Below, in pieces: positions 53,763 through 63,798 of a stretch of DNA of 64,000 nt. Both the position numbers and the translations under genes were made by a program. The stretch is taken from NCBI GenBank assembly GCA_047967505.1, contig CM106540.1; one strand, given 5' to 3'. This stretch comes from Dipteris shenzhenensis (Eukaryota > Polypodiophyta > Polypodiopsida > Gleicheniales). Below the pieces are notes generated by a model. It saw nothing but the letters and a program-made list of their open reading frames with translations. It was not told the origin of the DNA and searched no databases. Positions within the stretch are counted from its first letter, which is position 1. Each line of letters begins with the position of its first letter.

Positions 53763-56324
53763 GTACCTCTTTTGCATTCTTTTATAAGCGCGGTACAGCT
53801 CCTGTTCATTCCTTGTCAAGGAGCTTTTAGAGTGCCTTATAACTGGCGTAGCGTCGTCTTCGGGAGGATAGTGCTTATTGGTTAACGTCTACAGTTATGT
53901 AACGGCATCTCTGTTTCAGAGTCGTACTCCGCAAGGCTCGCCGCTCTTCAATTATTACTACCATCACAGCAAGGTTTTGGGAAGGCAAGAGTGAGGAAGT
54001 ACGTAAGCTAAGGTGCCTGATGCCGGAGTTGGTTAGCTGGAGCATGTCACTGGCAGTTGGGCTTGCTACAAATTTATAGCTGTCGACTATATGGCCGTGT
54101 TGACAAAGATGTGCGACATGCTGCCAGTACGCCACCGTTGAAAAGCGGCTGAGACTATCAAAATAATATGCGGGTGCAAACCTAGAATCAGCTTGTGTTT
54201 AGAACCCTTGAAAGAGTATGGGAGACTTTACATTTATGTGACATGAAGAGCTCGAATTGCTTCAATTATTTGATTAGGGAAGCCTTCAATACGTCTTCAA
54301 GCTTGTGCTCGGAATTTAGCTATCCTCCTTGTAGCCTGTGCTTTGGATTCAGCGATACTTCTTGAATGGAAGCACATCTTGCTTATCTTGACTCATGAAT
54401 GCCGAAGCGTCCCTAAGTGACTGCCATTCGGAATCCTCTTTGACCTCATTCAGGCCCTTGCCATGCCCCTCGTTGTAGTTGTAGCGTAAGCAGAGGCTCC
54501 TAACTAGTCAATCATATCAATTAGTAAACTACATTTGTAAGTAATTTGTTTGCTGACCCTTATTGTTCTCTTTGAAGCTTGCAATTGCCACGCAAGCAAC
54601 CTGTTTCCTTGACTTGCGTATTGTGTGCCTCCCTTAGTGTGCCTTAGCTGGATGTGGATACACCTTGCAACACACGTGCTCTAACTTACGAGCACACTTG
54701 GTTGGACACATTAAAATCCTAGAGTATGGGGTGAGGCTCCCACTAATGAGTGGGCAAGGCATGGGTCACCGTTTTGGTCCATTTGAGCCTTTTGTAGGCT
54801 GTTTCCTCTTTTGCATATTGCCTGCATCTCTGCCCTAGCTGCTGTTTGTGCATGTAGATAGTTAATATGGACAATCCATAGACTAGATGTCAACACACCT
54901 TTGCTCTAACTTCCATGTAGCAATTGTTGGACAACCTAAATCCTAGAATATGGGAAGAGGCTCCCACTAGTGAGTGGGCAAGGTAAGGGTGACCATTTAA
55001 GTCAAGTTGAGCCTTTTGTAGGCTGTTTGTCCTAAAGTCTCCTATTTTTTACTCGGTAATCTGACTAAACCATGACAACAATACGTAAGACTAGAGCTTG
55101 AAATTTTGCAGTTTCTGCTGCCACAAGTGAAGCTCTCTTTGAAATCAAAAGAGGCAAAATACAAATGGCAATGTACTTCTATAGGGCATGTACACGACTT
55201 TGATCAATACCACAGGAATGCATAAAAGCAGATTGTATTGTAATTTGTCGTTCAAGACCTGGATGACAACTTCGATGAAGATGTAAGGGGAAGCATGCAT
55301 CCCAAATGGCAAAAGCACAAGTGTTAACCCAAAAGTGGAAAAAGTAGACACTGTCGAAAGCCCTGATATTGAGGGTCGTACGTGGGGCCTTCCACCCTTA
55401 AGAACCTACGTGAACAAAGCTCTTAGGAGATTGCATGTGAGGGAGACAGGGAGGGAAGTGGATGGCAAGCTACAGTCCTTAGCAGGGAAGAGCGACAAAA
55501 CCAAGAGAGTTTAGCAATCTCACTGTGTAGAGCTTCTTGGTGAAGTAGTTGGTGCAGACTTCAAGGTGGTGCACAGGTTTGCAGTACAACCGCAGAGCAT
55601 TGAAGTGCATTTAGTGAGTTGGCTGGAAAGAGGTTCAAAACAGAGCCCCTCCTCTAAAGGAGAGCCTCAAATTCAAAGTGATTCTCCCTATCAGTCCTCT
55701 CCAGTCCCTTGTCTCATTCTTGTTAATGAGCCCCTGAAATTACTTTTGCCAAGTAGGGGGCTCACGAGACGGAACAGTCAATGGGAGGTTGACAGTGCCG
55801 TGCCGTACAGGAAATAGCAGACATTGCTGTGCTAGTTCTGACCTCTACTAGGGTCTAAGATCTTAATGGAAAAGACTTCAAGGCTGTGACCTCAGAGATT
55901 TGTGACCAAGGGTGGAGATGACAAGGCTGAGAGGAGGCCAGAGAAGCACACAAGAAGTTGTGATAATGGTAGTGAGGAAGGGTAGGAGGTGAAGGCGAGG
56001 GGAGGAATTAGAAGGACGTCTTTCTTAGGCCTTGTGAGTTTCCAAAAACTTTTCTTAACTGCAGGATTTTCCTATGCCTATACTTGGGGATATTTCATTT
56101 TAACTTTCCTTTGTATTCAGCTCGATTGTGCAATGCAGTGAACCTATACTGAATGCCTGGTGGTTTTTATTAGTGGTTTGTGCTGATGTTATAAATTTTT
56201 GCATTGTTTTTCTATACAGCTACAGTACTTAATTGTTGATGTTATAGTTTTTTTTTGGGTTGATGTTATAGAATTTTGCATTGTTGTTCCATACAGCTTT
56301 TAACTTATTGTGATGTGCTAGCAG
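53763..56324 (+). other. Intron 1 of the Alba gene
   Basis: Donor GTACCT at 53763, acceptor GTGCTAGCAG ending 56324, length 2562 bp. It contains a direct repeat (54640-54830 and 54845-55040; shared GAGGCTCCCACTA, GTGAGTGGGCAAGG and GAGCCTTTTGTAGGCTGTTT). No known transposon is recognisable. Phase 0. Confidence 0.88.
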
Positions 56325-56373
56325 AGATTTATGCAACAGTATGAGGAAGTGGAGCTTTCTGCCCTGGGAATGG
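56325..56373 (+). CDS. Alba-domain protein, exon 2
   Basis: The 49-bp exon encodes RFMQQYEEVELSALGM plus the first base of the next codon, then the donor G/GTAAGC. It is helix 1 and the start of strand 2 of the Alba fold; the ELSALGM motif is diagnostic of the plant Rpp20-like group. The next exon should begin with the rest of the Ala codon and an AITTVV-type strand. I find nothing like it up to 64000, so intron 2 is at least 7.6 kb and the gene is partial in this window. Confidence 0.92.
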
Positions 56374-56488
56374 GTAAGCTAGATCACCTCAAGTATTTTT
56401 ACATGTATGTTATACTGCTGGTAGATCCTCTGAGGCTGTTTTTTTTTGAGCTTTGGCATGAAGATTCATGCATACTTGCTATGAGTGA

Positions 56489-56528
56489 GAGTGTGTGTGT
56501 GTGGAGAGAGAGAGAGAGAGAGAGAGAG
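56489..56528. repeat. TG and GA microsatellite
   Basis: GTGTGTGTGTGTG followed by an AGAGAG run of about 24 bp. Confidence 0.95.
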
Positions 56529-56699
56529 TATAGATAGTGTAATGTGTTGCATATAAGTTAGAAGGGAGAGCCTATATATGCCCCAACAGCTAAAAATTTT
56601 CTACTTTACTAAAATCTGAAAATGTCTGATTGGATGTATTCTAGTCTTACAGAGGTATATTTTTCTATCACCTTAGCGGACATGCAAATTGTCACCACA

Positions 56700-57604
56700 A
56701 TGTAAATATCCTAAGTCAAAGTACAGTTGACCATTTATTTGATCATAATTAAAGAGTTTTATGTGTGTTAATTATGGTCAAAGAGTTATTTTAATGGTCA
56801 AAGGATTGACTACGGTCAAAGATACTTGACTCTAGTCAAGTAAACCTGACTGCGGTCAGAGAGTGTTGACTTCGGTCAACAAGACTTGGCATGCGCCAAG
56901 AGGGTTAACCCCGGTTAACCAAGATGTGCCAACTTCGGTTGGAGAGACTTGGCTATAATTAAGGCACCTTGACCTTTGGTCAAAGCTCTTTAATTATAAT
57001 CAAGAGTGTTGACTCCGGTCAACTAGAGAATATATATATATTTATTTGTATATATATTTGTTTAGATGTGCACATGTGTTCAGTGGGGACGCTCACTGTG
57101 ACTAGGATTAGTCCACTGTGTTATTTGCATGCAAAGCGCTAACAATTAATGGGTACCATGGTGGTGCGCTTTAATTAATTGTTGCAGGTACTAGGAAGGA
57201 TTATTTTTCCTAAGCGTAATGGGAGCCTGACAAGCATCTAGGAGGCGGTTCGTGTGACCGAGAGCTTTGAAAACTCCAGAATGGCCCTTAGTGGCATGTA
57301 ATAGGATTTAGTCTAGATTTTAGACAAGTGGCATGTTGCCAATTTGAATGGAGCTTGAAGCTCTTGTAAAAAAAGGGATTATACACGTTTTGGGGAATGT
57401 GGAGATTTACGAGATAGCTCTACGCTGAACCTCTGTAACAGATTTTCTTGGATGAATAAAGACCTTCAGGGGGGTCCAGCCCGACGATTTGTCCTGGGCC
57501 CTAGTGCATCTACAGAGAGAGGGAGTGAGGGAGAGCTTTTGAGAGCATAAATCCCGTCGTTTAAGAGTGGTGATAGCTGTCTTTAACCATCCGTCTGGTT
57601 TTAT
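56700..57604 (+). mobile_element. Probable 5' LTR of the gypsy element (left border uncertain)
   Basis: The primer site at 57605 fixes the right end. An AATAAA at 57456, followed by GU-rich sequence, suits an LTR poly(A) signal. A TATA-type run (57030-57060) follows the hairpin array. No clear TG start was identified and the 3' LTR is not in the window, so the left border is a guess. Confidence 0.5.
56806..57023 (+). repeat. Array of about eleven short hairpins, several with UNCG tetraloops
   Basis: Inverted repeats of 5-8 bp with mostly 4-base loops follow each other about every 20 bp: 56806 TTGAC-TACG-GTCAA, 56823 (8-bp stem, TCTA loop), 56846 CTGAC-TGCG-GTCAG, 56864 (7 bp, TTCG), 56885 CTTGGC-ATGC-GCCAAG, 56903 (7 bp, CCCG), 56929 CCAAC-TTCG-GTTGG, 56950 (degenerate, pairs with G-U), 56969 TTGACC-TTT-GGTCAA, 56986 (degenerate) and 57008 GTTGAC-TCCG-GTCAAC. 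Five loops are C(TNCG)G, the ultrastable RNA tetraloop class, on the plus strand only. The array lies 580 bp before the gypsy primer site, probably in its LTR. Many arms also contain TTGAC, the core of the WRKY W-box. Confidence 0.9.
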
Positions 57605-57617
57605 TGGTATCAGAGCC
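57605..57617 (+). other. Gypsy primer-binding site (initiator-Met type)
   Basis: TGGTATCAGAGCC matches the complement of the initiator-Met tRNA 3' end and lies 1.3 kb upstream of gag. Confidence 0.93.
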
Positions 57618-58044
57618 AAGGCTCACAGTTTTTTCAGGCTGTGACGATCCCGCCAGAGAATAAAGGAATCACGAATCCAAGTCTGAGGAAAGGAAGAGTC
57701 TGGCTTTATTTCGTCGTTAGATGAAGTAAGGGCTGAAGGTTAGCGCAGGAAAGTAAATTCATGGCGCAAAGTAATCAGACAAATGGTTTCCTTAGTTCGG
57801 CTATCGAAGGGATTCGCGTAATTCTTACGGGAGATCAACGACGGATGATTGGCGAAGGCAACCGCACGGAGTTCTAAATATTTGTGCAAACAATTGCGTG
57901 ACGCCTCGGGTGGGACAGCAACGCCTTCACGCACCGGTTAGCTGGTTCGCTGGCTGACGGAAGACCATCGCCTCTCCAGGGACATAAAAGCCGCGACGCG
58001 CGACGACGATCCGTCCATGACCAAGGTTTGGGCAGGCTTACAGA

Positions 58045-58285
58045 GCTGACGTGGCACAGGACACGTGGCGCCGATGTGGCGGATGGAGCGGTGTGCTTGA
58101 TGACGTGGCACCGACCTGCTGGCAGACAGCTCAGCAGACACGTGGCACACAGGTGACATGGTGTCCGCATGTGCAGGAGCTGACGTGGCAGTACATGTGG
58201 CAGCCAGCTCAGCAGATGACGTGGCATGCATGTGTGAGATGACCTGGCATTCTGACAGGTGACATGGATGCTGACATGGCTGACC
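58045..58285 (+). promoter_or_regulatory. Array of TGACGTGGCA / ACACGTGGC motifs in the gypsy leader
   Basis: TGACGTGGCA occurs exactly at 58047, 58101, 58181 and 58217, with ACACGTGGC at 58060 and 58137 and looser variants (GTGACATGG, GATGACCTGGCA) at 58152-58280. All lie in the same orientation in 240 bp. ACGTGG cores are binding sites of plant bZIP factors (G-box/C-box hybrids, abscisic-acid and ER-stress responses). Being downstream of the LTR, they would act as an internal enhancer; they could also be a simple expanded repeat. Confidence 0.75.
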
Positions 58286-58315
58286 AGGGGTTAATCTAAC
58301 TCAACCTTGGTAGTG

Positions 58316-58465
58316 GATTGGTTAGAGGTCCAGTTAGTTGACCCAAACAGACCAGTCTGGTCACTGTAACCAGACTGTGGCCAGTCCAGTTGGCCCAGTT
58401 GCAAACTAACCAGACCAGAACCAGTCAGTCTGGTTAGAGTAACTAGCCAGTTACTCTATCTGGTT
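58316..58465 (+). repeat. CCAG/CTGG inverted-motif cluster in the gypsy leader
   Basis: GACCAGTCTGGTCA, TAACCAGACTG, GGCCAGTCCAG, CTAACCAGACCAG, AACCAGTCAGTCTGGTTAG and relatives alternate on both strands, so the segment can fold on itself in many ways. It is followed by poly(A) (58482-58494) and an AGCAGAGAAA-type purine repeat (58555-58670). Confidence 0.7.
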
Positions 58466-58915
58466 ACTGTTCTTTTCCCCAAAAAAAAAAAAAAGGAACA
58501 GTTGCAGAGACTGTTTCTGCTAGCAATTTTCACCTGCTTGTCAGACTTTTACTGTCAGAAAAGCAGCAGAAAAACAGAGAAAGCAGAGAAAACAGAGAAA
58601 GTAGATCTCTACTGTTAGAAAACAGCAGAAAAATAGAAGAATCAGAGATTTGCAGAAAAAGAGTATGCATGCCTTTGAGCAGTAAAAAGAGGGAAAAACA
58701 GATGCCTTTTGAAGCCATCTGCAGCAGCCAAAAAAGGGCAATATAGTTGTTGATGCTTTGGTAACTGTGTGGGTATATGCCTTGAACTGACAGCCAGTAC
58801 TGGCATAGATTGTGAATGCAAAACACCTCTTGTTGAGGTACTTTTTCTGTTGGAAAAGCAAAGGTAGTGTGCATCAGTTACCTGCACGGTGTGAGAAATC
58901 TGCAGATCTCAGAAT

Positions 58916-60258
58916 ATGGATCAATCACCTATCCAATGGGATTCACAAGATAGGGATGTGCATCCAGGACAGAGAAATGTGCCGCAAACTCAACAAGAAT
59001 TTGAACAGATGGTACGCACTCGTATACAAGAGCTGGAAAATCTCAAAAGGGATCCCAGGGCTCAGCATTTGTTTCAAGCAGAAGCTATGCCTAATCCAGT
59101 ATACGACGTGCCAATGCCAGAGGCACACTCTCGTGTACAGCGAGAGAGAGATCTCATAGATCTCATAGGAGACGGTCCCATAGTAAAAAGAGATCGAGGC
59201 ATCATCACCGATCTCCTAGTCCATCACCGTCTACCTCGAGTTCGACTTCTGTGTCTTCTTCTTCCTTATCAGATAAACTATCCAGGAAAAGAAGGAAACA
59301 CGAGAAGTCTAGGAAGAGAAAGTCTTCCAAAGAGATGAAGGAATTTAAAGAGGGAGGAAAATCTGTCAAGTTTATGACCTACAATGGACAGTATGGTCAT
59401 ACAGACAAAGCATTGCAGTTTATCAGACAGTTTGATGCTGCATTCGGTACAGAAAAATTTTCAGAATCCTCCAAGTTAAGAATGGTCAGTTTACACTTGA
59501 CAGCAACGGCTAGTGCATGGTGGAGTGCACAGACCACAGATGGGTCAGCCCCAAGGAAGTGGAAGGACTTCAAGAAAGCCTTCTACTAGCAGTTTATGCC
59601 TAAACAGTTTAGAGACCATGTTCTTCAAGACTGGGACAGCTTGCACATGGATACAGGAGATACAGTGGATGGGTACAACCAAAAGTTTTGGGATGCTTAT
59701 TTGCAGGTTGCACCTTTCAAAAAGATCTCCAAAGGCACCCAAATAAGGAAGTACAGAGCAGGTCTCACTCCAAGAATTGAGGCAGTAGTGAATGCTTTGG
59801 GGGCAAAGAATATTCAAGATCTTATGCATTCAGCTTCAGTAGCGAGTCTTGTGCCGCTACAAGATCCATCTACAGTGCCATCCTTGCATGCAGGACGTGC
59901 TGATAAAAAGAAAACTGATTTTCCAAAATCAGAAAAGAAAGAAAACCCCAAGGCAGAAAAGAAAGGGTTTCAGCCTCAGAAGCGGAGGGGTACTCAGTTT
60001 TCAAAGACTTATAAGGGCAAATCTCTATTCACCCTTGAACAGATAGCGGAATTCCGTAGAGATGGAAAATGCTTCAGGTGCGGTAAAGAGAGGCATGTGG
60101 CTGCCCAGTGCCCAGAAAAGCCTTCAACATTGAAGGGAAAAGAGGCAGAGAAGCCACGAGGACCGCAAAAGCCAATGGCGGGGGGAATTGCTGATATACT
60201 GGATCATGGCTTTGAACCCAGAAGAACGAGAATCGCTGCTATCATGGGGCAAAGTTAG
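58916..60258 (+). pseudogene. Ty3/gypsy gag with an RS-rich segment and CCHC knuckle
   Basis: Gag coats the RNA and forms the virus-like particle. ATG at 58916 starts MDQSPIQWDSQDRDVHPGQR. A frameshift near 59150-59165 moves the frame to an Arg/Ser-rich stretch (SHRSHRRRSHSKKRSRHHH, then SPSPSPSTSSS) and a basic patch. The capsid-like domain follows (KFMTYNGQYGHTDKALQFI, ASAWWSAQTTDG), interrupted by an in-frame TAG at 59587-59589. It continues through KQFRDHVLQDWDSL and TLEQIAEFRRDGKCFRCG to the knuckle CFRCGKERHVAAQC (60070-60111). The order fits gypsy gag; the RS-rich insert before the capsid is unusual. One frameshift and one stop make it defective, but much of it is well preserved. Confidence 0.9.
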
Positions 60259-61954
60259 AGACCAGCAAGCGCTAATTTTATTTGATCCAGGGGCTACTGA
60301 TAATTTCATATCAGAGGATCTAGCCCTGAGGCTGGGAATAAAGACGGAAGAGTTAGGCAGGGCTTTGGATGCCGATCAAATGTTTTGTGGGAATCCTGTG
60401 CCAGTTACTCCCTTGATAGAGAAGCTCTGTCTTCATGTTCAGAGCTATGTGGATCAGGAAGACTTCTTCATTTCTCCACTGAAACATTATGATGTAGTTT
60501 TGGGGATGCCTTGGTTTCACCGCAAGGCAGTGAAGTTGACTCTTCCTGAAAGAGTGCTGGAGTTTGTGCAGAGGGGAAAAAATCAGCGTTAAATTGCCAG
60601 GAATAAAGGGGACACTATCCCCATTGTATCTGATGTTTCATGCAGTAAAGCAATAAAGTCTGCAATTTCTGCGTACATGGTTTTTGTAAAAGAAAAAGAG
60701 AATGATATGCATGCTGAAATGAATGATGCAGACAAAGATAAGTTTCAATTTCTTGTAAACTTTAAGGATTGTTTTTCTGATGTTTTGCCAGGGGAGTTAC
60801 CCTTAGAGAGACCAGAAGATCATCAGATAGAGTTAATGCCTGGTAGTGAGCCACCAAACAGACCCCCTTATAGAGTCAGTGCGACTCAGAGAGAGGAGAT
60901 TATGGCTCAGGTACAGGACTTGCTGTCCAAAGGGTTGATTCAGCCCAGCTCGTCTCCTTTTTGTTCCCCTGTACTGTAAGTACAGAAGAAAGATGGTTCA
61001 TTCCGTATGTGCGTCGATTATCGCGCACTGAACAAAATGACCATCAAGAATAGATTCCCTATTCCGCGCATTGATGATGTCCTGGATCAGTTAAATGGAG
61101 CTTCAGTTTTCAGCAGGATAGACTTAAAGAGTGGCTACCACCAAGTGAGGATACAGCCTCAGGATGTGCACAAGACAGCATTCCGCACTACATTCGGGTT
61201 GTATGAATACTTAGTGATGCCTTTTGGGTTGACAAATGCTTCAGCCACATTCAATAGAATGATGGATCGCATCTTCCGGAAGTACAGGCATTTTACGGGT
61301 ACTTTCTTTGATGATATCTTAGTTTTTTCTAAGACAGAGGAAGACCACTGAGAACATCTTGCTATAGTGTTTCAAGAGCTGAGAAATCATCAGCTCTATG
61401 CAAACAGCAAGAAAAGTGAGTTCTTCTTGGAAGAAATCCACTATCTGGGGCATATAATATCCAAGAATGGGATACAAATGGATCTAGCGAAGATCCGTGC
61501 CATTCAGGAATGGCCAGAGCTGAAAACTGTGCATGAAGTTCGAAGCTTCTTAGGCCTGTGTTCTTACTACAGAAGGTTTATAAGACATTTTGCTGATATC
61601 GCAGCTCCATTACATGACCTCACTAAGAAAAATGCTGCCTTCACATGGGGATTATCACAGAAGAAAGCATTCAATACACTCAAGGAGAAGTTGACTACAG
61701 AGCCTATTCTGGTAGTCCCGGATCTTTATCAGTCTTTTGATGTTGATTGCGATGCTTGTGGAGAATGTGTTGGGGCTGCATTGCATCGGAATGGTCATGT
61801 AGTAGCCTATGAAAGCAGGCGACTTCGGGAGGCGGAAAGATATTTAGGAATCTATGAGAAAGAGTTATTGGCTGTAATTCATGCCATCCATACATGGAAA
61901 CACTATCTTTTGGGTGCAACCAAGCGCCTGAGACGTCAAAAGCATCCTCTGTGA
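60188..61954 (+). pseudogene. Ty3/gypsy pol: protease, reverse transcriptase, partial RNase H
   Basis: One frame runs from the gag end to 61954 with TAA at 60590, TAA at 60977 and TGA at 61349. It is +1 relative to gag because one G appears inserted in CATGGGGCAAAG (about 60243-60250). Domains in order: aspartic protease (LILFDPGATDNFIS at about 60267), RT ([48 protein letters not shown], then [11 protein letters not shown] with both catalytic Asp present), and the start of RNase H (DVDCDACGECVGAAL, YEKELLAVIHAIHTWKHYLL). The sequence breaks off after LLGATK, before the rest of RNase H and integrase. RT and protease residues are intact, so inactivation is quite recent. Confidence 0.93.
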
Positions 61955-62745
61955 AAGGTGAGTATGAGGCTATATACCAAGTTGTGGCCAAAAGCACGTG
62001 CTTGGCAATGGAGGCCCTCTTTGCTACTGCCGTGAAATGTTGATCACTACACCAGCCTTCTCAAAATTGAAGAGGATTGCCATAGGTTGAGATTCCTCCT
62101 GTGCCCAATCCATTGCCTCTCAAACTGCAAATACGTTCCTTAGGATGGTGGGGCAAAATATGTTCGAGTGTCATGTATTATGTGATCAATATGGGGATGC
62201 AATTGCACCTTGGTTAAGATCTTGTAAGCGGTGTCCAAAGGGTGATCCGGTGCCATTGACAAATGTCAGAACAGTCTGCCCCATTTGGGATCAAGCATAT
62301 GCAGCTTTGGTTGAGTGATTGGGGAAGCAAAATATCTCCTTGAAGGCCAACCACAGGGCAGCATGAATGCACTCCCTAAAGCACTTGAAGAATGTGAGGG
62401 TCAAGCCATACTCTGCTAGGCACTTTGCGGTGGGATGGCCTTGAGGGCCATCTCGAGCTCCTCATCTATGAACTGGGCACCCAATTGTCTGTTCATGCCC
62501 TGAGAGGCCATGAAAGGAGCGTGTGCCCACATTGACTTCTGGGTTGAGAGAACTTGTTGTCTGATGAGAACATGTGCCCTTGAACTATGAGAATGTCCAG
62601 AATGACCCACAAGAGCTTGCTGTAGCTCGTGTTGATGCTGAGTGTTAGGTCACGAAGATCGTGAACTTTGAATTCATTATGGTGTAGCTCATGGAGAGTA
62701 GGGGTACAAGGCCCTCTTATGAGAGGAATCATGTATGACAATTGT
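61955..62745 (-). pseudogene. L1-like LINE RT fragment
   Basis: Minus-strand frames give MNRQLGAQFIDEELEMALKA (the helix that opens L1 RT; about 62497-62435) and, about 370 bp further, EAMDWAQEESQPMAILFNFE-KA near 62100-62040, the segment leading to block A; its Asp is changed to Asn. The piece abuts the broken end of the gypsy RNase H without poly(A), so a rearrangement joined them. Confidence 0.6.
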
Positions 62746-63122
62746 GGCTGCGAATTCGTTGGGGTTTGAATGGGCAGTAGCCCTTGTCTGTGCGACGATG
62801 CACCATAGGCGTAATTGGTTCTATGCCTACCTTAAGGGTCCATTGCATTAGGAAGCAAGTCTCCACTCCTAGTCGACTGTCGCATTGGTTTGATGGCCAG
62901 CGTGGCTTGCCTAAGATGAACCTTTGGCCCCAAGCTGATCACTGCTACTAGTAGCAAGGCCCAAGCCATGTCTCTCTTGAGAAAGCTGTGTCAAAGGAAC
63001 AAAGCAACTTGGCATTGAATACATAGGTAGTGAAGCATGCCTATAGGGATTTTGTGATTTTGATTATGTAAGAGATCACGATCATAGAAGATCAAGGCAA
63101 GTTTATGCATTTTTCTTAGCAT
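62746..63122. other. No recognisable gene
   Basis: No motif, RNA gene or Alba exon is found here. Confidence 0.4.
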
Positions 63123-63350
63123 AAGGTTCTATTTCATGGCTAAAAAAATCCCTGATAATTTATGTGTCATCAGTCCATCATCAATTGAAGCAAAATATAC
63201 AAGTGCATGTGAAGTGATTTGGCTTAAAAGATATCGTGCAAATACATATTATTTTGACGACACTCAGTTGACAAGAATTTCTTGTCATAAGCAAGCAGCA
63301 CAAGAACTAGCTAAGAATCTAGTTTATCATTTTAGAACTAGCGTTGCCCT
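63123..63350 (+). pseudogene. Copia RNase H fragment
   Basis: One open frame reads AKKIPDNLCVISPSSIEAKY (the S-x-EAEY catalytic block with Glu to Lys at its third position), SACEVIWLKRYRANTYYFDD, ISCHKQAAQELAKNLVYHFR (normally CDNQSA...AKNPVFH). The order and spacing are those of the end of copia pol. It is truncated at both ends. Confidence 0.8.
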
Positions 63351-63636
63351 ATCAGCTAGATTTAGATGCTTCTTTGGGAGAAATTGAAATGAAATTGTCT
63401 AATCTTCACAAGCAGTTGTAGCTTGAATGAAGAGATTTTGGACTACCTTTTGATGAGCCTTCTCCTTAATTGCTAGCCTTCTTCATGGCTTCGGAGTATC
63501 AAGGCTTGTATAAATGGATGCTCAAGTATGTGTGGGTGGATTTGTATATGTGAGAGCATATGTTTATACTATGGTCTACACCCACTGTTGGGCATTGATG
63601 ATGTCAGTGGGGATGTTATAGTAGCTAGTCCTTGCT

Positions 63637-63798
63637 ATGCGTGTCAGCGGGGATTTGAGAAGGGATAAGGAGCTGTTGTTGGGAGTGGAGGATATCCAAG
63701 AGATGGAGTGCCTTCAGAGTGTAAATACTGTCTTAGGGAAGGTACAACTTGTGCAGGAGGATATCTGGGAGCTGAAGGAGGTGGAGAGTACCTTGTAG
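63637..63798 (+). CDS. Small acidic, coiled-coil-like ORF of unknown origin
   Basis: A 53-codon frame (MRVSGDLRRDKELLLGVEDI, then QEMECLQSVNTVLGKVQLVQ and EDIWELKEVESTL) has leucine/valine at heptad-like spacing and many acidic residues. After the TAG the same frame stays open for another 35 codons. I do not recognise it; it could be part of a retroelement or chance. Confidence 0.2.
   Translation: MRVSGDLRRDKELLLGVEDIQEMECLQSVNTVLGKVQLVQEDIWELKEVESTL

Noticed and set aside
55145-55351. Possible gypsy RT palm fragment on the minus strand in Alba intron 1 (LLPFGMHASPYIF)
   Set aside because: Only one short PFG-type match and no neighbouring RT motif; too weak to annotate.
57874-58231. Minus-strand ORFs rich in Cys/His/Ala
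   Set aside because: They are the antisense of the TGACGTGGCA array.
58530-58887. Minus-strand Phe/Leu/Ser-rich ORFs
   Set aside because: Antisense of the purine-rich CAGAGAAA repeat in the gypsy leader.
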